A stretch of DNA of 64,000 nt from CAYQTE01 sp964420285 (lineage in GTDB: Bacteria; Planctomycetota; Phycisphaerae; Tepidisphaerales; Tepidisphaeraceae). Below are positions 17,031-25,763 of the stretch, piece after piece (positions within the stretch are counted from its first letter, which is position 1; each line of letters starts with the position of its first letter). Under the pieces are notes generated by a model, which ran no database searches, was not told the origin of the DNA, and saw only the letters and a list, made by a program, of their open reading frames with translations. A program made the translations under genes and the position numbers. The stretch lies in the NCBI GenBank assembly GCA_964420285.1, contig CAYQTE010000021.1, positions 8,440-72,439 of the forward strand. The letters run 5' to 3'.

Positions 17031-18263
17031 ATGGACCTGCCGAGATTGCTCAGTGATTTCCCCGGCGTGGGCGGCCGGATCAAGCAGCGCGACGAGGATT
17101 TTTTCGTGCAGGAGATTCCGCTGTACGAGCCGAGCGGCCAGGGCGAGCACGTCTATTGCGAGGTGCAGAAGGTCGGCATCACGACGTTCGAGGCGATCGA
17201 CCGCATGGCCGATGCGCTGCACGTGTCCGGGCGCGATATCGGATACGCGGGGATGAAGGATGCCCACGCCATCAGCCGTCAGGTGTTTTCGATTCTGGGG
17301 ACGACGCCGGAGGCGGTGATGGCGGCTAAGTGGCCGGACCTGAGCGTGCAATGGGCGGCGCGGCACGGAAACAAATTGCGGCTGGGCCACCTGGCGGGCA
17401 ACCGCTTTGCCATCCGCATCCGCGATGTGGCGGCAACGGATGTGGTGAAGCTCAAACCGGCCGTCGAGAGATTGGCGGCCAGGGGAATGCCGAATTATTT
17501 CGGCAGCCAGCGTTTCGGGCGGCGCGGCGACAATGCGGACCTGGGTGCGGCATTGGTGTCCGGGGATGACAAAGCGGTATTAGGTCTTTTGCTGGGCAAG
17601 CCGATGCCGCGCGTGGATGATTCATCCGCGCAGGGCGCCCGCGCTGCGTTCGACGCGGGGGATTTTGAAGGGGCGATGAAGCGCTGGCCGCGTCGCAGCG
17701 GCATGGAACGCCGCGTTCTGGCCCGATTTATCAAGACGAAAAATCCGACGGCGGCGGTGCGATGCGTGGACGAGCGCTTGCGGCGGCTGTGGGTGTCGGC
17801 TTTGCAATCGGAAATCTTCAACGCCGTGGTAGCCAGTCGCATTAACACGCTGGATCGACTGATTGATGGCGATCTGGCGATGAAAACGGACAACGGCGCG
17901 GTGTTCGCCGTTCCGCAGGCGGCCGTCGAGCAGGCCCGCTGCGATGCCGGCGACATCAGCCCGACCGGCCCGCTGATCGGCTATCGCATGACCGAGGCTT
18001 CGGCCGCTGCCAGGGAAATCGAGGATGCGGCGCTGGCGACACGCGGCTTAAGCGGCTCTGATTTCCGCGTCGCCGGCCGTTTGAAAGTCAAAGGCGCCCG
18101 CCGGGCTTTGCGTGTGATCCCCCGCGATCTGGAACTTTCCGGCGGCGCCGACGAGCACGGCCCGCATATCACAGTCGCCTTCTCCCTCCCGGCCGGGAGT
18201 TTCGCGACGGTCCTCATGCGCGAACTGATGGGCATCGACGAGCAGGACGCCTTAGACGCGTAG
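17031..18263 (+). CDS. truD: tRNA pseudouridine-13 synthase TruD
   Basis: The 410-residue protein begins with IKQRDEDFFVQEIPLYEPSG, the TruD/PUS7 N-terminal motif. The catalytic loop is GYAGMKDAHAISRQVFSI with the nucleophilic Asp near residue 79, and NYFGSQRFGRRGDNADLG is the second family signature near 155. It isomerises U13 in tRNA. It follows the cysteine desulfurase by 11 bases, with ACAGGA as a weak ribosome site. Confidence 0.95.
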   Translation: MDLPRLLSDFPGVGGRIKQRDEDFFVQEIPLYEPSGQGEHVYCEVQKVGITTFEAIDRMADALHVSGRDIGYAGMKDAHAISRQVFSILGTTPEAVMAAKWPDLSVQWAARHGNKLRLGHLAGNRFAIRIRDVAATDVVKLKPAVERLAARGMPNYFGSQRFGRRGDNADLGAALVSGDDKAVLGLLLGKPMPRVDDSSAQGARAAFDAGDFEGAMKRWPRRSGMERRVLARFIKTKNPTAAVRCVDERLRRLWVSALQSEIFNAVVASRINTLDRLIDGDLAMKTDNGAVFAVPQAAVEQARCDAGDISPTGPLIGYRMTEASAAAREIEDAALATRGLSGSDFRVAGRLKVKGARRALRVIPRDLELSGGADEHGPHITVAFSLPAGSFATVLMRELMGIDEQDALDA

Positions 18264-18379
18264 CGGGCGGGGACCGCCCCACCGCGAAGGCGGCAATTCT
18301 CCCGACATGCCTTGTCAGATATCCATTTACCCAGCACAATCCCGCAAGATGAAACTCGGACCCTTTACTGGAGAACCGT

Positions 18380-18865
18380 ATGTCGATGGATTTGGTCGCT
18401 GAAGTGCTGCGTCGGAATCTCGAGATGATGAAGATGACGCTGGCGGATTTTTCGGATGCGGAGATGATGACCCGGCCGTGTCCGGGGGCGAATCATCCGG
18501 CCTGGCAGGTTGGACATCTTGTGGCATCGGAATCGCGTATGCTTGCGGCCGTTGGCGGCCCGGCGGCGTTGGTGCCGGAATCGTTTCTGGCGAAATTCAC
18601 CAAGGAAACGTGCGCGCGGGATGATGCGGGCTTCTTCCCGAAGAAAAGTGAATCGCTCGATCAGCTTGCCAAGGTGCGCGAGGCGACGATCAAGTGGGCG
18701 ATCGGATTGAAAGAGGCCGATCTGGCCAAGCCGACGCCGGAACCGATGCGGCAATTCGTGCCGACGGTGGGACATCTGGCTCTGATGCTGCCGGTGCACG
18801 TGGCGATGCACATGGGGCAGATTCAGGTGGCCCGGCGCAAACTCGGCAAGCCGATTCTGTTCTGA
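18380..18865 (+). CDS. DinB-family protein (putative metal-dependent four-helix bundle)
   Basis: The 161-residue protein shows the DinB/YfiT pattern: an N-terminal helix, NHPAWQVGHLVASESRML with the first metal-ligand His near 49, and a C-terminal helix LPVHVAMHMGQIQVARRKLG with the other two His residues near 139-143. DinB-like proteins include thiol transferases and many of unknown role. A ribosome site GGAGAA precedes the start. The substrate is unknown. Confidence 0.88.
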   Translation: MSMDLVAEVLRRNLEMMKMTLADFSDAEMMTRPCPGANHPAWQVGHLVASESRMLAAVGGPAALVPESFLAKFTKETCARDDAGFFPKKSESLDQLAKVREATIKWAIGLKEADLAKPTPEPMRQFVPTVGHLALMLPVHVAMHMGQIQVARRKLGKPILF

Positions 18866-19024
18866 TGGTAAGAAAGCGGACCGCGCAGTCGCGCAAGTAT
18901 TGAACGAATGGCCCCGTGCGGGTAAACATGAAGCCAGCGGACCCGCCCCGGGGGCTTTTGCAGCCGCCGCCGCACCCGCCCGATCCGGCTTGCCGGCCGG
19001 TCTGCGAGGATTTGAGGAGACGAC

Positions 19025-21079
19025 ATGGCCACACCCCGAAGTGCGTGGGGAATCGACATCGGCAACCGTGCTTTGAAAGCAATCAAGCTCGTCCGCGAGG
19101 GCGAAGGTATCCGTGTCGAGGAATTCGAGATCATCGAACACGAAACCGTCTTGTCCAACGCCGGGGACAATCGCGAATCGCTGGTGCAAAGCGCTCTGGC
19201 GAAATTCAAGCAGGCCCACCCCGGCCGCAGCCACGCGGCGATCTCCGTCAGCGGGCAAAGCAGCTTCGCGCGATTTATCAAACTGCCGCCGGTTGAGAAG
19301 AAGAAGATCCCCGAGATCGTGCGCTTTGAGGCCATTCAGCAGATTCCGTTCCCGCTGGACGAGGTCGAGTGGACGTATCAACTCTTTGAGCAACCGGACA
19401 GCCCCGAGGTTGAGGTCGGCATCTTCGCCATGCGCCGCGACCTGGTGAACCAGCACATCGCCAACTTCACGGCCGTCGATATCGACGTCGAAGCTGTTCA
19501 GACCAGTCCGCTGGCGGTGTACAACGCGATCCAGCACGACGGGCGGATCAATGGCACGACGATGATCATGGACCTGGGCGCCGAGAACGCCGACCTGATC
19601 ATTGCCGAGGGCGAATCGATCTGGCTGAGGTCGGTTCCGATAGGTGGCAACAACTTCACGGATGTTCTGGCCAAGCAGTTCAAACTGAATTTCCAGAAAG
19701 CCGAGGAACTGAAACGCGACGCCGCGACCAGCAAATACGCGAGGCAGATTTTCCAGGCGATGCGGCCGGTGTTTGCCGACCTGGTCGCCGAAGTTCAGCG
19801 CTCGATCGGTTTTTATGCCTCGGTGCATCGCGACTCGCGGATCAAGAAGATCATCGCCCTGGGCGGCGCATTCCGCCTGCCCGGCTTGCAGAAATATCTC
19901 CATCAGAACCTGCAACTGGATGTTGAGCGGTTTGACCGCCTCACGGCCGGGGCGCCGGCGGATGCCAAGGCGGCCGCGTATTTCAACGAGAATCTGCTCT
20001 CGGTGGTCAGCGCGTACGGCCTTGCGCTGCAGGCGCTGGGAACGGGGAAGATCACCAGTTCGCTGCTGCCGCAGGCGATCCGCCGGGAAAAGAAATGGCG
20101 GGACAAGACGCCGTGGTTCATCGGGACGGCGGCGCTGTTCCTGCTGGGGCTGGCCATCGCCATGGGGCAGGCCTACTTTCAGCAAATGAGCTACGACAAG
20201 CAGCAGGCCGCCGACCGTCGCCGGGACATCGATCACACGTATACGACGGCCAAGAACCTGAGCGATCAATGGGACGCTCTTCAGGGCAACGGCAAGGCGG
20301 AGCGGGTCACCATCAATAACTATCGCTCCATAGCCAACTATCGTGATCTCTGGCCCAACGTGCTTCAGACGATTCTCAAGCCGCTGGAGACTCTGGGCAC
20401 CGATGCCGCGCCGGTTCGCTCGGTGCGAAAGACCATCACCTACGACTCGATCCAGAGCGAATACGTCAACGACATCGCGGCCCGTATCAACGGCGGCGCT
20501 GGCGCCGCCGGTGGCGGGACGACTACACCGCCGGCCGGCGGCTTTGGCGGCGGCGGCGCTTTTGGCGCTCCCGCCGGCGGCGGCGCCGGGCAGGTCGCAT
20601 TCCTTCCTAATGACGACATGAAGAAGGCCGCTGGCAAAATCGACCCCGGCAGCCGCGGCATCATCCTCACGCTGACCTGTCTCACGCCCAACGCGGACAG
20701 TTCGGTCTTCATCTCCGATACGCTCATTAAAGACTGCTTTGCGCTGCAGACCAAGGATTCGCCGGCGGCCGCCAAGGCCGGGTTCTGGTTTCTTGGACAC
20801 AATATTTGCTCGGTCAACAAGGTCTCCACGCTGCCGACCTTTTGCACGAAATTGGCCGACTGGTACACCAGCCGAACGCAGGTTGAGGCCATGCAAAGCG
20901 GCAGCGCGGCGCCCAATCCCGGCGCAGGGGCGACGGGCACATTCGGCGGCGGCGGCGCGGCGGGTCCGCCCCGCCCGGACGATCCCAGGTACATGGATCC
21001 GGCGACCAAGGAAACCATGATCAACGACTGGGTCATCGTCCTGCAGGTCGTGTTTGTCGTGCCCAAGACCGGTCCGTGA
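19025..21079 (+). CDS. pilM: Type IV pilus assembly protein PilM with PilN-like membrane extension
   Basis: The 684-residue protein starts after GAGGAGA. Residues 1-350 are an actin-like PilM domain (SAWGIDIGNRALKAIKL, TTMIMDLGAENADLIIAEG, IIALGGAFRLPGLQKYL). A membrane segment follows at about 364-381, then a periplasmic part with a helical stretch. Two Gly/Ala/Pro-rich linkers lie near 500-535 and 630-650. PilM is usually cytoplasmic and about 350 residues long, and it binds the PilN N-terminus. Here PilM appears fused to a PilN-like membrane protein. Two anchored proteins of unknown family follow in the same direction and may replace PilO and PilP. Confidence 0.88.
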   Translation: MATPRSAWGIDIGNRALKAIKLVREGEGIRVEEFEIIEHETVLSNAGDNRESLVQSALAKFKQAHPGRSHAAISVSGQSSFARFIKLPPVEKKKIPEIVRFEAIQQIPFPLDEVEWTYQLFEQPDSPEVEVGIFAMRRDLVNQHIANFTAVDIDVEAVQTSPLAVYNAIQHDGRINGTTMIMDLGAENADLIIAEGESIWLRSVPIGGNNFTDVLAKQFKLNFQKAEELKRDAATSKYARQIFQAMRPVFADLVAEVQRSIGFYASVHRDSRIKKIIALGGAFRLPGLQKYLHQNLQLDVERFDRLTAGAPADAKAAAYFNENLLSVVSAYGLALQALGTGKITSSLLPQAIRREKKWRDKTPWFIGTAALFLLGLAIAMGQAYFQQMSYDKQQAADRRRDIDHTYTTAKNLSDQWDALQGNGKAERVTINNYRSIANYRDLWPNVLQTILKPLETLGTDAAPVRSVRKTITYDSIQSEYVNDIAARINGGAGAAGGGTTTPPAGGFGGGGAFGAPAGGGAGQVAFLPNDDMKKAAGKIDPGSRGIILTLTCLTPNADSSVFISDTLIKDCFALQTKDSPAAAKAGFWFLGHNICSVNKVSTLPTFCTKLADWYTSRTQVEAMQSGSAAPNPGAGATGTFGGGGAAGPPRPDDPRYMDPATKETMINDWVIVLQVVFVVPKTGP

Positions 21080-21119
21080 ATGTTGTTCCCTCGCGGGGCG
21101 AGTTTGCCCGGAGTTCGTC

Positions 21120-22415
21120 ATGAAACGCATCCTGGAAATACTCAAGAAAAACCTGATCAGCGTGATCTGCGGCGTGCTTGCCGTCGCCGCGGTGGTCCTC
21201 AGCTTTTATCCCACCGCAAGCTGGTACGACAATCCGACCGCCGTTCCCGGCCAGACCACGGGCCTTGTGCAGGAACTCAATGCCGAGGTGCAAAAGGCCA
21301 CTGCTATCGTTACGCTGAAAAACAAGGACCGCACATTGCCGCTGCTGGGTCCAACGGGCGAGCCGGCTCCGCTGAAACATTTTCCCAACAAAGACATCAT
21401 TGAAAAGGCCAAGGGCTACTTCGCGGACATGAAAGCCAACTGCGACACGCTCAAGCTTGATTTCGACAAACTCAATTCGCACGACCTTCTGGTTCCCGAG
21501 ACGCTTCCCAATCCCGATACCAACGCGCGCGTCAAATTCCGCGAGGCCTATCTGGCAGGCAAGGCAGCGCCGTCAACGGTCGTTTTGGCGGGGATGCTCA
21601 ACAGCGGCTGGCCACTCAGCAGCGCGGAAATCGCCGCGGCCGACGATACGGAAAAAAAGAACAACTACGACTCCCAGGTTCACCTGGTCAACGGCAAGCC
21701 GGACCCGGACGATGTCAAGCGGGTTGAAAAGGCATGGTCTCTTGCCAAGCCGCAATTCGAGCTGGGTAAGCAGGTCGACGTCGCCAGCCATCAAAGCATC
21801 TACGTCAATCCCACCATGCTCAATAACGCGCTGATCTATGGGAGACCGACAGAAACTCCCAGCGCGTACGCCATCTGGACCGCCCAGCTTGAGAACTGGA
21901 TTGAACAGGACATCGCCAACGGCATTATCCATGCCGACACCGATCCGGGCACCAACCAGATCCCCCCGGACATCCGCCAGGCGGCCGTCAAGCAATGGGT
22001 CTCCCTGACCATTCCCGCGACGATCCACGCCTTTGGCGCTGCTCCGGGCGATGCCAATCCATCCAATCCGCTGGGAGATGCGCCCAATCTCTCGATCACC
22101 GGCCGGGCCTGCAACGGCATGTACGACGTTGTCCATGTCACCATCCAACTCGACATCGACGAGTCCAGAATCCAGCAGGTTCTCTGCAATCTCACCGCCC
22201 ATCAGCTACTGACCGTCACGCATGTGGACGTAACCCCGCTGGACGGCCCGAAGTTGCTGATGGACAATTTCATCTACGGCACGCAGCCCTGCGTCCGACT
22301 CACCATCGACCTGGAGGATTTGTTCATGCGAAGCTGGATCGACAAGTACAAGCCGGCGGGCGTGAACACGGCCATCAATGGCGGCAAGGAACCCACCGCC
22401 GCCGATGCCCCGTGA
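21120..22415 (+). CDS. Hypothetical membrane-anchored protein downstream of pilM
   Basis: The ATG at 21120 gives 431 residues. A short cytoplasmic stretch (MKRILEILKKN) is followed by a hydrophobic segment (LISVICGVLAVAAVVLSFY, residues about 12-30), and the rest is a soluble, presumably periplasmic region. I recognise no family. It lies 40 bases after pilM and 59 bases before another protein of the same layout, so the three probably form a pilus or secretion inner-membrane platform. An internal segment near residues 330-400 (YDVVHVTIQLDIDESRIQQV) has the alternating hydrophobic pattern of a ferredoxin-like PilO/PilN fold. That assignment is inference. Confidence 0.75.
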   Translation: MKRILEILKKNLISVICGVLAVAAVVLSFYPTASWYDNPTAVPGQTTGLVQELNAEVQKATAIVTLKNKDRTLPLLGPTGEPAPLKHFPNKDIIEKAKGYFADMKANCDTLKLDFDKLNSHDLLVPETLPNPDTNARVKFREAYLAGKAAPSTVVLAGMLNSGWPLSSAEIAAADDTEKKNNYDSQVHLVNGKPDPDDVKRVEKAWSLAKPQFELGKQVDVASHQSIYVNPTMLNNALIYGRPTETPSAYAIWTAQLENWIEQDIANGIIHADTDPGTNQIPPDIRQAAVKQWVSLTIPATIHAFGAAPGDANPSNPLGDAPNLSITGRACNGMYDVVHVTIQLDIDESRIQQVLCNLTAHQLLTVTHVDVTPLDGPKLLMDNFIYGTQPCVRLTIDLEDLFMRSWIDKYKPAGVNTAINGGKEPTAADAP

Positions 22416-22474
22416 TTCCCCAAGCCCCCGGCGGTTGCTTGTGACGTCAGCGGCTGTGTTTCCGCAGGTACACT

Positions 22475-23911
22475 ATGAAAAAAGTAATCCAGATTCTCGA
22501 AGACTATGTGCAGTGGGCCGCTGTGGCACTTGGCGTCCTCTGGGTCGCGTATATCGTCATGACCTACGTCATCAACGTTCCGGCGACCACGTTCCCACCC
22601 GACCGCACCGTCCTGACCGTCGGCGCGATCGACGAGTATATCTACAACCACCAACAGCAAGACCTCGACAGTGCCATGAACGACCCCAAGCCGGTCGACT
22701 GGCCGGTATCCAGCGCTGTCAGTGGCCCCGACCTGCTCAAACCGCAGACGGCGGCCCCCGTGTCCTACGCATGGATGATGGCCCCCTCGCAGGATGTGGT
22801 CAATGGCGGCGTCGGCGTCGCCGTCGGCCGTCCCAACCAGCAGAAGGGCGTCGTAACCAAACTGCCGGCGCTTCCGCCGGTGGCTCTGGCAGCCCCGGTG
22901 TCCGGCCGATCCCAGCTCGATATTCCCAGCCTGACCAAGCCCGATGTCGATTGGGTTGTCGTTAACGGCACCATCCCCACGGCAAAGATCGCCGACGCAT
23001 GGACAAATGCATTCGGCGGCACCCAACTCCAGATTCTCAATACTTATTTCCTTCAGGCCGTTCTCATCCGCCAGGAAAAACTGCCCAACGGCCAGTGGGG
23101 CCCGGATGTGGCCGCCCCCATGCTTGCCGGCCAGACGCCTGCCAACCCGCTCCCCGCCTTTCCGGCCGACGGCAATGTCCCCGCAGAGCTTGATTACCGA
23201 GCCCAGATCCAGAACCAGAACCTCGCCATCACCAATCCGCCCACCTACAAAGTCCTGCATGGCGATCCATGGCCTGCTCCCGCCGGCGGCGCCCCGGCTC
23301 CTGCCCCGCAGCCCCCGGCCGGCACCCCTCCCGCGGGCGCACCGCCGGCTGGCGCGGCTCAGCCGTCGATCCCGCCGGGGCCGTTCCTGCCGGCTGCCAA
23401 CATGCCCGACATCCCCGTCTGCCTTCACGATGAATCTGCCAAACCGCGATATACCTATCGTTACAAGATCGTCTACCGGCTCTATAATCCCGCCTTCCAG
23501 CTCAATGCGAACATCGCCGCGCCGAATGTCGCCACCCAATTCTCCCTTGTCAGCCCGGCCAGCGAGTGGAGCAAAGAGGTCACCATCCAGGCGCGCACCT
23601 ACGCCTTCATCAAGTCGCTCAAGCCCGCCGGCAAAGACATGGTATCCGCTGATTTTGACGTCATCACCTGGACGAGCGGTGTCATTCACCTGCATAGCTG
23701 CCAGGTGCTTGTCGGAGACGAAATCCGTGACGCCGATTTCGTGACCGGGCTCACGCTCATTGACGCCAACAGCGCCAACGGAACCGTCCTGGTTGCCAAT
23801 GACAGCGACGGAAGCGTCACCGCCCGCGATATCGCCAGTGACACCAAGGATCCTCAATACGCCTCGTTGAAAGCCAAGGCGATCGCCGCCCAGGCGGGTG
23901 GCGGGAATTAG
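22475..23911 (+). CDS. Hypothetical membrane-anchored protein, third gene of the pilM cluster
   Basis: The 478-residue protein has an N-terminal anchor (WAAVALGVLWVAYIVMTYVI, residues about 14-33) and a long periplasmic region. The middle carries a Pro/Ala/Gly-rich linker near residues 265-310 of the PAPAPQPPAGTPPAG type. The C-terminal part (RYTYRYKIVYRLYNPAF, then ITWTSGVIHLHSCQVLVGDE) looks like a beta domain. No named family is recognised. Position and topology suggest it works with the PilM fusion, possibly in the place of PilP. Confidence 0.72.
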   Translation: MKKVIQILEDYVQWAAVALGVLWVAYIVMTYVINVPATTFPPDRTVLTVGAIDEYIYNHQQQDLDSAMNDPKPVDWPVSSAVSGPDLLKPQTAAPVSYAWMMAPSQDVVNGGVGVAVGRPNQQKGVVTKLPALPPVALAAPVSGRSQLDIPSLTKPDVDWVVVNGTIPTAKIADAWTNAFGGTQLQILNTYFLQAVLIRQEKLPNGQWGPDVAAPMLAGQTPANPLPAFPADGNVPAELDYRAQIQNQNLAITNPPTYKVLHGDPWPAPAGGAPAPAPQPPAGTPPAGAPPAGAAQPSIPPGPFLPAANMPDIPVCLHDESAKPRYTYRYKIVYRLYNPAFQLNANIAAPNVATQFSLVSPASEWSKEVTIQARTYAFIKSLKPAGKDMVSADFDVITWTSGVIHLHSCQVLVGDEIRDADFVTGLTLIDANSANGTVLVANDSDGSVTARDIASDTKDPQYASLKAKAIAAQAGGGN

Positions 23912-23930
23912 GCCCTATCGAGCAAGGCGC

Positions 23931-23959
23931 TTGTTTCAATGCCGCGTTCACTCTAGCAT
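23931..23959 (+). promoter_or_regulatory. Promoter of sdhB, apparently leaderless
   Basis: TTGTTT at 23931-23936 and TAGCAT at 23954-23959 are separated by 17 bases. The -10 hexamer ends 6 bases before the ATG at 23966 and no ribosome site is seen, so the transcript would begin at the start codon. Confidence 0.5.
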
Positions 23960-23965
23960 CACCTT

Positions 23966-24763
23966 ATGAGCCAAACCCGAACCGACTCATCTTCTGCCGC
24001 CGATCGCACCGTCACCATCCGTATCCGTCGCCAGGACGCGCCGGACAAACCCGCGCGATGGGAATCCTTCGCCGTGCCCCGCCGCCCCTACATGAACGTC
24101 ATCTCCGCCCTGCAATACATCGCCGCCCATCCCGTCACCACCGATGGCATCGCCACCACGCCGCCGGTCTGGGATTCCGGCTGCCTCGAAGAAGTCTGCG
24201 GCGCCTGCACGATGGTCATCAATGGCCGGGTGCGCCAAGCCTGCTCGGCACTTATCGATAATCTCCAGACCGCCGAGAACAGCGCCCAGCCGATCACGTT
24301 GGCCCCGGTCGGCAAGTTTCCGCTGGTCCGCGATCTGTTTGTCAATCGCCAGCGGCTGTTTGACGATCTCAAGCGCATCAAGGCCTGGGTGCCGCTGGAC
24401 GGAACTTATGATCTGGGCCAGGGGCCGCCGGTTTCGCAGGAGCAGCAGGAACGCCGCTATCCGCTCTCGCGCTGCATCTCCTGCGGCTGCTGCCTCGAAG
24501 CCTGCCCGCAATACTCCATCCACAATCATTTTGTCGGCGCCGCCGTCATCAGCCAGGCGAGACTCTTCAACGATCATCCCGTCGGCCAGACCCTGCTCCC
24601 CAGGCGGCTGGAGGTTCTCATGGGCCCCGGCGGCGTCACCGATTGCGGCAAGGCCGGCAACTGCGTCGAGGTTTGCCCCAAGCAGATCCCGCTGCTGGAA
24701 TCGATCTCGGTGGTACAGCGACAGGCGACCGTCCACGCCATCAAAGAGTTCTTCTCACTGTAA
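23966..24763 (+). CDS. sdhB: Succinate dehydrogenase/fumarate reductase iron-sulfur subunit
   Basis: The 265-residue protein has three cluster motifs. A plant-type 2Fe-2S site (DSGCLEEVCGACTMVING plus a later QACSAL) lies at residues about 70-98. The 4Fe-4S site CISCGCCLEACP is near 169. The third set, CGKAGNCVEVCPKQIP, is near 228. It passes electrons from the flavoprotein SdhA to quinone. No sdhA or sdhC is adjacent: the gene stands alone between the pilM cluster and a convergent dedA gene. The SdhA partner must be elsewhere. Confidence 0.93.
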   Translation: MSQTRTDSSSAADRTVTIRIRRQDAPDKPARWESFAVPRRPYMNVISALQYIAAHPVTTDGIATTPPVWDSGCLEEVCGACTMVINGRVRQACSALIDNLQTAENSAQPITLAPVGKFPLVRDLFVNRQRLFDDLKRIKAWVPLDGTYDLGQGPPVSQEQQERRYPLSRCISCGCCLEACPQYSIHNHFVGAAVISQARLFNDHPVGQTLLPRRLEVLMGPGGVTDCGKAGNCVEVCPKQIPLLESISVVQRQATVHAIKEFFSL

Positions 24764-24769
24764 CCGCCG

Positions 24770-25468
24770 TTATTTCTTGTCGCCGGCGCCTACGGCCCCC
24801 GTTCCCGGCTTCTCCGCGTCCCGCGCATCGCGTCGCGACATCATAATTTGCACGACCACCGGGATCAGCGATATCGTCACGATTGCCAGGATCACCACTT
24901 CGTAATGCTTTTGCACGGCCGCGTATTCCCCGAACTCAAATCCCGCCATCGTCAGCAGCGCCACCCACAGCATTCCCCCGGAAATGCTGAATCCGATAAA
25001 CCGCCGCAGCCGCATGCGCCCCACACCCGCCACAAACGGCGCAAACGTCCGAATCACCGGCACGAACCGCGCCAGGATGATCGTCTTGCGGCCGTGCCGG
25101 TCGTAGAACCGCTGCGCCTCGTCCAGGTGCTTTCGATTGAGAAGCCGCGACGATTCCATCTTGAACACGCGAGGACCCAGGTGATATCCCAGCGCATAAT
25201 TCACCAGGTCCCCGCAATTTGCCGCCAGACAAAACAGCGCCATGACGAACACCACGTTCACTCCCGACTCCTTTGCCGCCGCCACCGCACCGATGGTGAA
25301 CAGCAACGAGTCGCCCGGCAGGAACGGCGTCACCACCAGCCCCGTCTCGCAAAAGACGATGCTGAATAGCAGCACATACAACCACGGCCCCATGTATCTG
25401 GCCAGATCCCCCACTGACGCCGCATCCAGATGCCGCACCGTCTGCCATATGTGATGAAACAAATCCAT
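24770..25468 (-). CDS. DedA-family inner-membrane protein
   Basis: The ATG at 25468 with AGGGAAGG upstream gives 232 residues; longer in-frame starts would run into non-coding repeats. The family signatures are ETGLVVTPFLPGDSLLFTIG near residue 40 and RHGRKTIILARFVPVIRTFAPFVAGVGRM near residue 120. Four to five hydrophobic segments are visible. DedA/VTT proteins are lipid scramblases, including undecaprenyl-phosphate recycling proteins. The last residues form a charged cytoplasmic tail. It converges with sdhB. Confidence 0.93.
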   Translation of the reverse strand: MDLFHHIWQTVRHLDAASVGDLARYMGPWLYVLLFSIVFCETGLVVTPFLPGDSLLFTIGAVAAAKESGVNVVFVMALFCLAANCGDLVNYALGYHLGPRVFKMESSRLLNRKHLDEAQRFYDRHGRKTIILARFVPVIRTFAPFVAGVGRMRLRRFIGFSISGGMLWVALLTMAGFEFGEYAAVQKHYEVVILAIVTISLIPVVVQIMMSRRDARDAEKPGTGAVGAGDKK

Positions 25469-25536
25469 ACCTTCCCTAGATACCCGACCCCGCGTGACGG
25501 GGCAACCACGCCGCTGCGTGTTCCGCCTTTGCCGGC

Positions 25537-25652
25537 CGAGTGCGCCTGAATTCCTGGGCAAGGGCAACTCGATGCGGAGCAAGCTCTTACCCCCTCCCCT
25601 TGTACTCAGGGCGAGGGGGTAAAGGCAGCCTCCCGGAAAATCGGGCACACCC
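25537..25652. repeat. Degenerate copy A of the palindromic mobile-like element
   Basis: The right end CCCGGAAAATCGGGCACAC (25632-25650) matches the complete copies, and the inner palindrome CCCTCCCCTTGTACTCAGG is present. The left end near 25537-25560 is a decayed version of the terminal repeat. About 100 bases of the middle are missing. Flanking octamers match at 6 of 8 positions. It lies between dedA and the peptidase gene. Confidence 0.6.
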
Positions 25653-25763
25653 CTGTCGGCCGCAAAACCGGATTTTCCTTGATTTGAGTCGTTCAGGGCA
25701 TAAGCTAGAGCATCGCAAAGCGGGGCTGTTTTGAGCGCGGAAGCGGAGGGTGAAATCAGAGCC

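Noticed and set aside
18365..21145. 926-codon minus-strand open frame opposite the DinB and pilM genes
   Set aside because: Antisense to two clear genes; codon and residue composition are those of a shadow frame.
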